Assembly: GCA_963693315.1 (NCBI GenBank)
Contig: OY856187.1
Span: forward strand, 390,935,269-390,999,268
Length of the DNA: 64,000 nucleotides
Source: Diogma glabrata
Taxonomy: Eukaryota > Arthropoda > Insecta > Diptera > Cylindrotomidae
Reading direction: 5' to 3'
Below the pieces are notes generated by a model, which was given only the letters and a program-made list of their open reading frames with translations, searched no databases and was not told the DNA's origin. Position 1 is the stretch's first letter. The number at the start of each line of letters is the position of its first letter. This document shows positions 11,585 through 21,175 of the stretch, in pieces. The position numbers and the translations under genes were made by a program.

Positions 11585-12799
11585 ATGTTTAAATGCGATT
11601 CAGCACTATGTACAAATTTTGATAGAAAAGAAACAATAATAAAATGCAATGCAATTTGTAGAAATGGTTTCCACGGAATTTGTGCTGGACTTCCTCGCAA
11701 TTGGAACGAGTCTAAATTGAGTGAAGCATTAGCCACTCATTTCATTTGTGAAAATTGTTCAACATCTTGCAATTTAGTCAATGACGTTGTGGACAAAATG
11801 CAGAAAAGTTTTGCTGAAATATCAAATAACTTTCAACAAGTAGTTCAGGATAATGCAGCCAAATTTGAAATGATGGCGAAGGAGTTTTTATGTTATAAAG
11901 AAGCTTTCGATAAATTACAGACCACAGTATTTGACACCAATAACATTCAAATTAAAATAGAAAACAGTATCAGTAAACTCTCTGAGACAGTCCTATCGAA
12001 TAAAGAGGGTAGTACGAATAATATAAGTAATAATACTGCAACTAACCATGGTCTGCCAAGTCAAATACAAGTTATGGACAATGATGACAATGATTTTAAT
12101 GAATCAGCTATTCTATCTCACTTACCGGCAAAGAATTTCATTACTTACAACAAGCATATAAGTAATGCACTTCCAAATGATTCTCAACCCAAGCCGTCTA
12201 CTTCTAACTCAGGAGCATCTGTAAACACAAATCTAATCCAACCAAATACTGAAGTTAATGATGTTATATCTGAACAACCTAACGTGGAGGCGAAAGCAAC
12301 TAACAAAAAGAAGAAAAAAAATAAGAAAAGAAGGAGCAAAGGTATTGGTGAAGTGAACATACAAAGTCACTCAAATCAAAATGTATCCTTTAGAGCACCG
12401 ACGCCGACGATTTTTAATCCAATTACATTAAAAAACAAATACAACTCCACGATTAATCCACCAATGCCTGCTATTAGAGCACCGCAGGCAGCCTCTCATA
12501 GATTAAAATTAATGTATTTATACATATCTAACCTGGAGACGAGCACTACCGAGGAAACATTAACAGTGTTTATTGAAAATACATTTAAATGTCAAGTGGA
12601 TTGTAAGTTAATTACACCAACAAACTTAAGGTACATGCCAAACTACCTTTCTTTTAAAGTTGGAATACCACCGAATAAATTTTATGAAGTAAAAACATCA
12701 AATATGTGGTCGGAGGGCATTAAAGTGGACAGTTTCAACATGGCTAGTAATCGTGCTTCGGGTTTTCGAGCTCGTTGGAATCAATACCAAAGGGCCTAA
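11585..12799 (+). CDS. LINE B ORF1 protein (PHD-like finger, coiled coil, RRM-like)
   Basis: A 404-codon intact frame starting at the first ATG after the 5' UTR. Residues 4-60 contain paired Cys/His in PHD-finger order: C-x4-C, IKCNAICRNGFHGICAG, then FICENC. Residues about 70-135 are rich in heptad-like Leu/Val/Phe (DKMQKSFAEISNNFQQV) and probably form a coiled coil. A basic cluster KKKKKNKKRRSK lies near residue 243. Residues about 310-395 (YLYISNLETSTTEETL ... SFKVGIPPNKFYEV ... WSEGIKVDSF) match the RNA-binding fold ending many insect LINE ORF1 proteins. The likely role is RNA binding and RNP assembly for ORF2. The last 49 nt overlap the open frame of ORF2. Confidence 0.88.
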   Translation: MFKCDSALCTNFDRKETIIKCNAICRNGFHGICAGLPRNWNESKLSEALATHFICENCSTSCNLVNDVVDKMQKSFAEISNNFQQVVQDNAAKFEMMAKEFLCYKEAFDKLQTTVFDTNNIQIKIENSISKLSETVLSNKEGSTNNISNNTATNHGLPSQIQVMDNDDNDFNESAILSHLPAKNFITYNKHISNALPNDSQPKPSTSNSGASVNTNLIQPNTEVNDVISEQPNVEAKATNKKKKKNKKRRSKGIGEVNIQSHSNQNVSFRAPTPTIFNPITLKNKYNSTINPPMPAIRAPQAASHRLKLMYLYISNLETSTTEETLTVFIENTFKCQVDCKLITPTNLRYMPNYLSFKVGIPPNKFYEVKTSNMWSEGIKVDSFNMASNRASGFRARWNQYQRA

Positions 12800-15660
12800 G
12801 CATCTACTATCACAACATGTCAGGTATGAGGTCATCGTTGGAAAATTTCAGAAACGATCTAGATAACTCCGATTATGATGTTGTCATCGTTACAGAATCA
12901 TGGTTACAGAGTCAACATTTAACATCTGAAATTGTACCTGATGGATGGTCTATCTACAGAAAAGATCGAATACTTTCTAATACTGATACAGATCAACTTG
13001 GGGGTGGTGTATTCATTGCAGTAAAGGATTACATCCCTAGTTCAGTGGTTCAGTTACAATCTGTAAGTGATGACACCTCATTTGACATTGTTGCATGTAA
13101 ACTACAACTAAATGGTAAATTTTTATTTGTAAGTGCTTTCTATATACCGCCTAAGTCTAACATAAATAGTTATAATAATCTAGCTAATTTAATAGCAAAC
13201 CTTAACTTAAACATGACAATTGATGATGACATTTTTATTTATGGTGATGCCAATATGCCGAATATTCATTGGGTTGCCAATGATTTACAGGAAAATATAT
13301 ATGACCCCGTTAATATTGATGTCACTTATTATGATTTTATAATTAAAAGTTTTTCATTAGGTTTGTGCCAAATTAATAATTTTAAGAATAATAGTGGAAA
13401 CCTTCTAGATGTTATCTTTACAAATGTCACATCTAATTTTGATCTGGCTATAGCTTCACTAAAATTGACATCAAAATCCAGTGTTCACCATCAAATACTT
13501 CAATTAACCTATTTCTTTACTGAGGAAAGAAGGAAAAATGTAATTGACACTATAATTTCTTATAACTTTGATAAAGCAAATTATGAAGCAATTAACCGTG
13601 AACTAAATTGTTATATATTAAATTCAAACTGTTTAAATAGTGCTGCATCTTTGTTTAATGAATTTTTATGTGAAACTATCGATAAGCATACACCAAAGAA
13701 AATCGTATCAACACTTTCATGCCCTGCTCACTTTGATAAAGCACTTAGAATACTAAGAAATAAAAGAAATAAGGCACATAAAAAATACAAACAAACAAAA
13801 AGATTATCTGATTTTGATACATTCGTTAGACTTAGCGAACAATTTAAAATTGAGGAACAACATGCTCTAGTTCTACATAAGGAAAAAACTGCTTTAAAAC
13901 TGATCGATGATCCTAAACAGTTCTGGAACTTTATTAAGGATAGACGTAGTAATAAAGGATATCCCACTTCTATGACTCACATGGGTAATTCTTCTTCAGA
14001 ACCGATTTTAATAGCTGATATGTTTGCACATCATTTTGAGAGTGTTTATCAACCACCTATCATCTTTAAAGAAACTGACCAGTCACATATTTTGCCCTCA
14101 GCTGACAGAATACTAGAAATCGAGCTTACGCTTGAAGAAGTTTGTAATTCAATTCAGTCTTTGGACATTAAAAAAGGACCGGGACCAGATTTAATTCCTC
14201 CAAAATTCATTAAGAGGACAGTAACTAGTATAGCAAAGCATCTTCAATATTTGTTTAATCTTTCTCTAAGTCAGGGTATCTTTCCTGATATCTGGAAATC
14301 ATCATTTATAACTCCTATCTTTAAAAATGGAGATAAGCGTAAGATTTCTAACTACCGAGGTATTGCCATTCTATCTACCATTCCTAAACTCTTTGAAAAA
14401 ATTATAAGTCAAAAATTGTACATAGTTCTTAGAGACTTGATCCACCCTAATCAACATGGATTTGATTCGGGTAAATCAACAATTTCTAATTTGGTACAAT
14501 ATACTTCTTTCATTAGACGTCAATTTGCATCTGGTCTCCAAGTTGATGCTAATTACACAGACTTTTCTAAGGCCTTTGATAAGGTAGATCATGCTTTATT
14601 AATTTGTAAGCTTAAAAAATATGGAATTAGGGGCAAACTCTTGCAGTGGATAGAATCTTATTTGACAAATAGACATCAGGTCGTAAAATTTAAAGGTAAA
14701 CATTCACGGGCAATCAAGGTTACATCCTCTGTACCTCAAGGCAGTCATTTGGGTCCTTTCTTATTTTTACTGTTCATTAACGATCTCACATTATTATTCC
14801 GAGATTGTGAATTTTCTTTATATGCTGACGACTTGAAAATATATAAAGTCATTAGGTCAATGTCCGATGCCTATACACTGCAACACAATCTCTCAACTTT
14901 ATACAACTGGTGTCTACTAAATGGAATGCATTTGAACATTGAAAAATGTATGACAATTACATTCGCCAGAAGCAGTCATAAAATAAAATATACATATAAT
15001 GTAAATGGATCTAATCTATCAAGGGTTAATATTATTAGGGATTTGGGTGTTATGTTAGATAGTTCCTTGACATACAAACAGCATATCAACCAAATCTGCA
15101 CAAGTGGGCATGCTATTCTCGGCTTTATTAAACGTAGAGCAAAAGAATTCAACGACATCACCTTGACAAAAACTTTGTACTGTTCATTAGTTCAATCAAA
15201 AATGGAATATGCTAGTATAATTTGGTCGCCTTATACCGAGTTATTCGCAAGCTCTATTGAATCGGTACAAAAACAATTCTTACTCTTTGCATTAAAACCT
15301 CTCGGTTTTACTGGATACAGACTGCCTAAATATGAAGAAAGACTTTTACTGCTGAATATGGTCTCACTAAAATCAAGACGTGAGCTTGCTTCTGCTGTAT
15401 TTGGTTTCGACCTAGTCAGAGGTAATATAAGGTGTCCTGAATTGTGTGAAATGATGGTTCCCAATTGTCATACTTATAATACAAGACACAGGAGGCCTCT
15501 TATTGAAGAACTTCATAGACATGATTATTCTTTTTATAACCCACTTAACGAATGTATCAGAAATTTTAATAAGTATAGTGCTTTTTATGACTCTAATATG
15601 AGTAGGGATCAATTCAAGAATAAAATTCTAACTAAATTTAAAACTTTGAATTCCTCATAA
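12775..15660 (+). CDS. LINE B ORF2: endonuclease-reverse transcriptase
   Basis: A 961-codon intact frame. The N-terminal APE-type endonuclease spans residues 8-235: YYHNMSGMRSS, VVIVTESWL (Glu41), FIYGDANMP, LLDVIFTN, and an HH pair near the end where related proteins have D-x-H-H or S-D-H. The RT domain lies at about 445-720: KKGPGPDLIPPKF, NYRGIAILSTIPKLFEK, NYTDFSKAFDKVDH (Asp596), SVPQGSHLGP and YADD at 683-686 (14821-14832), followed by the thumb (DLGVMLDSSLTY) and a C-terminal domain with a W-S-P motif. It makes cDNA at nicked target DNA. The open frame begins at 12751; the first in-frame ATG (12817) lies after the endonuclease's active-site Asn, and codon 12775 is TTG. Initiation therefore probably relies on ORF1 (overlap, frame +2). 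Confidence 0.92.
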   Translation: MESIPKGLSIYYHNMSGMRSSLENFRNDLDNSDYDVVIVTESWLQSQHLTSEIVPDGWSIYRKDRILSNTDTDQLGGGVFIAVKDYIPSSVVQLQSVSDDTSFDIVACKLQLNGKFLFVSAFYIPPKSNINSYNNLANLIANLNLNMTIDDDIFIYGDANMPNIHWVANDLQENIYDPVNIDVTYYDFIIKSFSLGLCQINNFKNNSGNLLDVIFTNVTSNFDLAIASLKLTSKSSVHHQILQLTYFFTEERRKNVIDTIISYNFDKANYEAINRELNCYILNSNCLNSAASLFNEFLCETIDKHTPKKIVSTLSCPAHFDKALRILRNKRNKAHKKYKQTKRLSDFDTFVRLSEQFKIEEQHALVLHKEKTALKLIDDPKQFWNFIKDRRSNKGYPTSMTHMGNSSSEPILIADMFAHHFESVYQPPIIFKETDQSHILPSADRILEIELTLEEVCNSIQSLDIKKGPGPDLIPPKFIKRTVTSIAKHLQYLFNLSLSQGIFPDIWKSSFITPIFKNGDKRKISNYRGIAILSTIPKLFEKIISQKLYIVLRDLIHPNQHGFDSGKSTISNLVQYTSFIRRQFASGLQVDANYTDFSKAFDKVDHALLICKLKKYGIRGKLLQWIESYLTNRHQVVKFKGKHSRAIKVTSSVPQGSHLGPFLFLLFINDLTLLFRDCEFSLYADDLKIYKVIRSMSDAYTLQHNLSTLYNWCLLNGMHLNIEKCMTITFARSSHKIKYTYNVNGSNLSRVNIIRDLGVMLDSSLTYKQHINQICTSGHAILGFIKRRAKEFNDITLTKTLYCSLVQSKMEYASIIWSPYTELFASSIESVQKQFLLFALKPLGFTGYRLPKYEERLLLLNMVSLKSRRELASAVFGFDLVRGNIRCPELCEMMVPNCHTYNTRHRRPLIEELHRHDYSFYNPLNECIRNFNKYSAFYDSNMSRDQFKNKILTKFKTLNSS

Positions 15661-15756
15661 TTTAAATATAAATAAGATTATATAGTATTATAATTTAGGT
15701 TAGAAATTAAGATTAATTTAAGTTTAATTTAAATATGTACTGTCTTTATTTGACTG

Positions 15757-15762
15757 AATAAA
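15757..15762 (+). terminator. LINE B polyadenylation signal AATAAA
   Basis: AATAAA lies 97 bases after the ORF2 stop and about 15 bases before the element's 3' border, the expected place for the LINE mRNA's own cleavage signal. Confidence 0.6.
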
Positions 15763-15776
15763 CTATTATTAATTAT

Positions 15777-16030
15777 TAAATAAAATATCTTTGGGGAACT
15801 CGGTCTTTAATCCGGAAACAATCAACAGCTGTGTTTTGGTGGAGTTGAAATTGACAAGGTTTTGGTCACCCCAGTCGGCGACTTTATTCAGGTCTTTGTT
15901 CAAGTTTATGGCAGCGTCTCTCCGGGCAGGATTAATTCGTTCGTGCATTTTACCTTTTGAAGGAAGGGGCTCGAACGACTTGTGCAGAGTACTATCATCT
16001 GCAAAACTATTTATTGGATTACTGGTGATT
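15777..16030 (-). mobile_element. LINE family A copy 2, 5' part (RT FADD box)
   Basis: Minus-strand frame reads ITSNPINSFADDSTLHKSFE, then RRDAAINLNKDLNKVADW, NFNSTKTQLLIVSG and FPKDILF, joining on to the portion at 11204. FADD is the RT catalytic box and is intact here, unlike in copy 3. The copy ends at about 16030, where the 67-bp array resumes, so the original insertion was 5'-truncated at the palm of the RT. Confidence 0.88.
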
Positions 16031-16545
16031 TTCAACGATATATGCAATTTGTTCAACATTTTTAAATACCAATTTTCGTATGGTATTTGCCACATAATCT
16101 GCCGTAGTTACAAATTTATTCAACATTTATTGATACAAATCGTTACATTGTATTTTCAACGTATTCATACTTACAATTGATTCAACGTTTTTATATACAA
16201 AGTTTTACCTTGTAACTTCAACGTATTCAACTATATTACTAATTTATTCAACATTTATTGATACAAATCGTCACATTGTAATTTCAACGTATTCATATTT
16301 ACAATTGGTTCAACGTTTACATATACAAATTTTTACATTGTAATTTACAAATTTATTCTACGTTCACATATCCAAATTGCTATATTGCGGTTTCAACGTA
16401 ATCAACTATATTTGCAATTTTTTCAACGATTATTCATACAAATTGTTATATTGCGATTTCAACGTATTCAACTATAATTTATACAAATTGTTACATTGTG
16501 GTTTCAACGTGGTCAACTATATTTGCAATGTATTCACCTATATGG
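16030..16545. repeat. Degenerate ~67-bp tandem array, right part
   Basis: Same units as 8880-10450: TTCAACGTATTCAACTATA and TACAAATTGTTACATTG at 66-67 bp spacing (for example 16385 and 16451). One unit near 16475 is shortened by about half. Confidence 0.8.
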
Positions 16546-18104
16546 CGGTGCTGATGGAGGGCTGAAATAATCAGGATTTGGAGGCTAGGAGGATATAACC
16601 ATGGGTGAGTGTATTTGATTTGTTTCTTTTTTTCTTATGATTTAGGGGTGTGAATGAGTGTGTGTGTGTGTGTGTGTGGGCGTATGTGAGTGAATGAGGG
16701 GGTTGAACGTGCCGACCGTGGGTCTTTCGTAATGAGGGGTCGCCAGAGTCTCATCTTTTCACTTGTATTTTTTTTCCATTTCTGTTTATTTGATGAAAAT
16801 TGCGTACATTTCCGCATTTGTGCTGAAGCAGCAGGTTTATAATATCTCCTACTCACGATGGCTGAGCCTTAGTCGTATGGCATTACAAAAAATCTAGGTA
16901 CGCACACTGCTAAGCCATTCTCATCGTTAGATGAGAAGACACTTCATTACATCTACTAATATAGCCAAGAACGTAAACGAAATATATCTTGTAAAACCAT
17001 CAAGACCTAGGAACACTAAAATGTAATCTAATTTTGCTTTAGTTTAGATGTTTAATTAATCCTTCTTAGTTTAAAAAGTAAACTGAAATTTTTAGCATTT
17101 CTTTGGATTTGTACTAACATAAAAAGACGTTCAACAAACTACCCCATATAAAGCATTAAAACAAATGATATTAAATAAGTTAATTGCATTGCTTTTGTTT
17201 TAGTTAACAAGTGGTACTTCCATTTAATTATTTCTTACGATTTAAGGAAAACACTAATTTACTATAATAATATGTAACAGTTTTAGTTTTTTGTTTTGGT
17301 AATCACCTATAAGATTATATATATAAAGATGTATACGGCACGATGAATTAAATACCAGCGTAAAGATATATGCTTTTATTAGCTTTATAATAGACTAAAC
17401 TTAAAGCGATCCTCATTTCGTCATATCAACCGTAAATGTCGAAGATACAGACCTTTGAACAAAAAGTTCCATGCAATACATACTATTTTGGTATGTAAAT
17501 TCTGTTGTATTTGAAATTGTTTTTCCATTTTTATATTCATGTCAATTAAATTGTAATAAATAAAATTTAAATATTTTCATTTTAAAAAATGGTTAAAGGA
17601 TGGATCGGAAAGTATTTGTGACATAAAATTGCAGAATACTTCTATTTATAAAACAATAGGAATAGATTATTTGTTTATATATTTGGTATTATCCTATTAA
17701 AATATAGCATGGTTTATACTTGGTATTAAACTAAACATTTACATGATGTAAATTAATGTTCAAAATGTTACCATTTACAAACAGTAAAACGAATAACTCA
17801 GATCAAATAAAATTACAATCCGAAATTATTGTACGTTCGTTTTAATTAAATCCAGACAACAATCCAATGATGCTCAGGTTTTGTACAATGGGTACAATTC
17901 ATCCTTATATTCGTCATATTGGACAGATGTCCAAGATCCGAAATCATATCCACACAATTGACTAAATAAAAATTAATCCCAGATTTTGTCCATTTAGTCC
18001 CATATCTTCTTCTTCATATCACAATTAAAAAATGGATTTGATTAACATAAATTCAAATTTTTTTATTTTGTCAAAGTAATACGAAGCAATACCATTTCTT
18101 TATT
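16546..18104. other. No recognisable gene; (TG)n at 16658-16678
   Basis: A short TG microsatellite lies in a slightly GC-richer patch (16550-16900) without a conserved frame. The rest is AT-rich with nothing I can support. Confidence 0.5.
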
Positions 18105-19280
18105 GAAATACTGCAATGTTATTAAATATTTTTGTCTTATTAAGGAAAAAAATTTATTTTGAGATTATTTACAAACACGGTGATTTGATTGCTTATTAGT
18201 TTCCTTAGGTGTTTGCAATTAATTTGTTTGAAATGCAAAACATATTAGGTAGTAAAGTTAAACTGATATTTTAGAAATAATTTTGGAATAAAGACATTGT
18301 AACTCAAGGGTGACACCCTATCGACACAGGGTGCCACATTATCGACGGAGACCACTTTTCCTGTACATTATTCAGCATATGTGTTTTCAGACCTGGTCGT
18401 TAAAGAATCATTCTTGTATACTAAATAATGTACCGTAAAAGGAAACGGTCAATATGGTATCTATAGGAATATTTAAAGCTATTGAGTAATTGTGGTGATT
18501 GTATTCAATGCGCTAGCATGTTGATTCGATTAAAAAAAAAGGAATACGCACATTTTGTTAAAATTTTATTTTACGTAATAACTCAAGAATTTTAAAAAGT
18601 AGAATAGATCCTTTTTGAACCAATATGACACATTTATAAGCTATCACAATTTATAAATTAAAATTATATGGATAACCTGGTTGAAATGGTTTCGAAGTGA
18701 TTTATCGTTGAAAACATGTGATGGTTTGTTTAAGTTTTTTACGTTCGGGTGTCACCCCAAAACGGCTTCGAAGTGATTTATCGTTGAAAACATTGTGATG
18801 GTTTGTTTAAGTTTTTTACATTCGGGTGTCACCCCAAAACGGTTTTGAAGTGATTTATCGTTGAAAACATAGTGATGGTTTGTTTAAGTTTTTTACGTTC
18901 GGGTGTCACCCCAAAACGGTTTCGAAGTGATTTATCATTAAAAACATTGTGATGGTGGTTTGTTTAAGTTGTCTACGTTCGGGTTTCACCCCAAAACGGT
19001 TTCGAAGTGATTTATCGTTGAAAACATGTGATGGTTTGTTTAAGTTTTTTACATTCGGGTGTCACCCCAAAACCGTTTCGAAGTGATTTATTGTTGAAAA
19101 CATTGTGATGGTTTGTTTAAGTTTTTTACGTTCGGGTGTCACCCCAAAAAGCTTTCGAAGTGATTTATCGTTGAAAACATTGTGATGGTTTGTTTAAGTT
19201 TTTTACGTTCGGGTGGCACCCCAAAACGGGTGACAACCGGGGCGGACCACCCCCCCCCCTCCCCCCTAGCTAAGCCTCTG
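18105..19280 (+). mobile_element. Non-coding hAT-type terminal segment with expanded minisatellite
   Basis: The right edge, CTAGCTAAGCCTCTG (ends 19280), is the inverted hAT terminus CAGAGGCTTAGCTAG, preceded by a C-rich tract and CCGGGGCGGACC. The segment 18105-18720 is colinear, on the opposite strand, with 51130-51780, which leads into hAT copy 2. It therefore looks like the 5' terminal region of the ZMYM1-like hAT family or a non-autonomous derivative. No transposase is present. A 78-bp minisatellite occupies its terminal third. Confidence 0.65.
18690..19232. repeat. 78-bp minisatellite, about 7 units
   Basis: Units read GGTTTCGAAGTGATTTATCG, then a GAAAACATTGTGATGGTTTG part, TTTAAGTTTTTTACGTTCGG and GTGTCACCCCAAAAC. 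Unit starts at 18763, 18841 and 18918 are 77-78 bp apart. Units differ at few positions. The related element at 51067 has only one unit, so the array expanded in this copy. Confidence 0.9.
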
Positions 19281-19874
19281 ACCTATAGTGAAATATTATT
19301 GGGATTTTCGAAGCCAATAGACTTCTCAACCAAATTGCGTGTAAGAACACAATTATTTAAAATATTTCTTAAATTTGACACTTTCGGAAGCTCGTATCAA
19401 CTTTTTTTCCTATTTTCAATTCATATTTTTTTACCTAATTATGAAAATTAAAAGAATTGCAGAATACCCAATTTAACTGTGAAAGCAAATTTATGTTGTT
19501 CGTAGACTTTTTTTGGCCTCGTGCCATTGAATGTTAATTTTTTTATGTAGAAAACTAGTCGGCGAGTTGGTTTTGAAATATGGAGTTGGCTAGTTGGTTC
19601 GCGGAGTGAGTCGGGAGGAACTTGAGTATATGTTTTATTGTGTTACAATTTTAACGTGGGCCAGACAGAAGTCAATAAAATTATGCCAAATTTATTTAAA
19701 ACTTAGTAGTGAGTATATAATTCAAGTTTGTTTAATTCTGTTTATGGTTATATATTAATAAAAGTTGGAAGTTTTTATAGAATTTAACAAGAAAAAAAAA
19801 TCACAAGTTAACCTTAAATTGTTACACATATACCAGTTTGTGAAAAATTAATTTTGTTAATAATAAATAATATT
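19281..19874. other. AT-rich, no recognisable gene
   Basis: Nothing supportable; an 89-codon frame at 19182-19451 begins in the minisatellite and has no motif. Confidence 0.5.
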
Positions 19875-21111
19875 AGACCAGTCAAATTAGCTTTTTTAAG
19901 GAAAAAATTAGTAACCGGATGAAAACTATTGGATATATAATAAAATATTTCGCAAATGATGGGAAACAAAATTTAATGGTGCTCCGAGTTACGGTGGTGA
20001 AATGGTGTGAGCTTTTAGAGGTAGAAAATGTTTTTTCCTGATTTTCAGCGAAAGTAAACCTTTTATCGAAAAAAGTTTTAAGCAAAAGTTGTAGGTAATA
20101 AAAAGGTCTGTAACTTTTGTGCAAACCATTTTTTCACATAACCTAAAATTTGCCGTGAAAATAGAAAAAACCGAGGAAAAAATGGATTTGCGTTTTTAAT
20201 TTTTATCTCCCACCAAAAAAATTTTTTTTCCACACAATTTGGTGAAAACATATTTTATTATGTCCCTAATACGCTGTAATTCTTTCGAATCAAAATACGT
20301 TATGTTTGTTGAAACGTCTACTTTAAGATGATGTAAAAAAAAAATAAACATTAACGTAACATAAACACGGAAGCATTGCGCAGGAAATGCGAAAAACTGA
20401 AAAAACTTGATTTTAAACTGAAAAAAATTGATTTTAAAGAGCTATTTTTCAATGATTGTTTAAAAATATTCATTATTTGTTAAAATTTACCGTCGAAATC
20501 CTTGAAAAATATAAACTTTTGCTATGGTAATGTTAATTTTTTTTACACCTTCTAAAAGTAGTAGTTTCAACAAACATAACGATTAATGTTTTTTTAAAAA
20601 CTGTTTTCTATACAGGTGAATTTTCGTGTGGAAATGAGGTCACATATTTGATTTAAAGTCAAAATCAAATGTAAAAATAAATATTTTGATTCCAAAAAAA
20701 TACAGCCTATTAGGGACATAATAAGGTACGTTTTCACCAAATTGTGTGGTACAATAAATTTTTTGTGGGAGATAAAAATTAAAAAAGAAATGCACTTTTT
20801 TCTCGGTTTTCTCTATTTTCACGGCAAATTTTAGGTTACGTGAAAAAATGGCTTATGTAAAAGTTATAGACCTTTTTATTACCTACAACTTTTACGTGAA
20901 TTTTTTTCTGATAAAAGGTCTAGTTTCGCTGAAAATCATGAAAAACAATTTTATACCCCTAAAAGCTCAACCCATATCACCCCCGTAGGTTGGATCAACT
21001 TTAATATATGTTTTCCATCATTTGCGCAATATTTTCTTATTTTCCAATAGTTTTCATCCTGTTACTAATTTTTTCCATTTCTTGTGTATTTTTAAGGTAT
21101 CTAGACTGGTT
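19875..21111. repeat. 1.24-kb fold-back with ~500-bp arms
   Basis: The left arm (19875 to about 20365) and right arm (about 20530 to 21111) are inverted copies. Matching landmarks include GACCAGTC / GACTGGT at the ends, AGTAACCGGATGAAAACTAT, GGTAATAAAAAGGTCTGTAA, TTTGCCGTGAAAATAGA, CACAATTTGGTGAAAAC and ATGTTTGTTGAAAC near the loop. About 160 bp separate the arms. No transposase is encoded; frames in the arms are incidental. The structure fits a fold-back/long-TIR non-autonomous DNA element. A transcript would form a very long hairpin. Confidence 0.85.
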
Positions 21112-21175
21112 TATATCTAGTGTAAAATGATTTTTGTTTTTGTATTTCAATATCCGTGTTAGAAGTGATTGGAAA

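Larger units (their letters stand above)
11205..15776 (+). mobile_element. LINE family B, apparently full length
   Basis: A non-LTR retrotransposon of about 4.57 kb with a 5' UTR (11205-11584), ORF1, overlapping ORF2, a short 3' UTR with AATAAA and an AT-rich end (TTATTAATTATTAAA) rather than a long poly(A). Its limits are set from outside: LINE A sequence stops at 11204 and resumes at 15777, at positions adjacent in the uninterrupted copy at 22433-22485. Any target duplication is no longer than about 4 bp (TAAA). I see no stop or frameshift in either ORF, and the RT catalytic box is intact, so this is the youngest-looking element here. No terminal RNase H is seen, which argues for a jockey/CR1-like rather than I- or R1/LOA-like assignment; the exact clade is open. 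Confidence 0.9.

Noticed and set aside
13728..15612. Several minus-strand frames within LINE B ORF2
   Set aside because: They are shadows of the intact ORF2 on the other strand.
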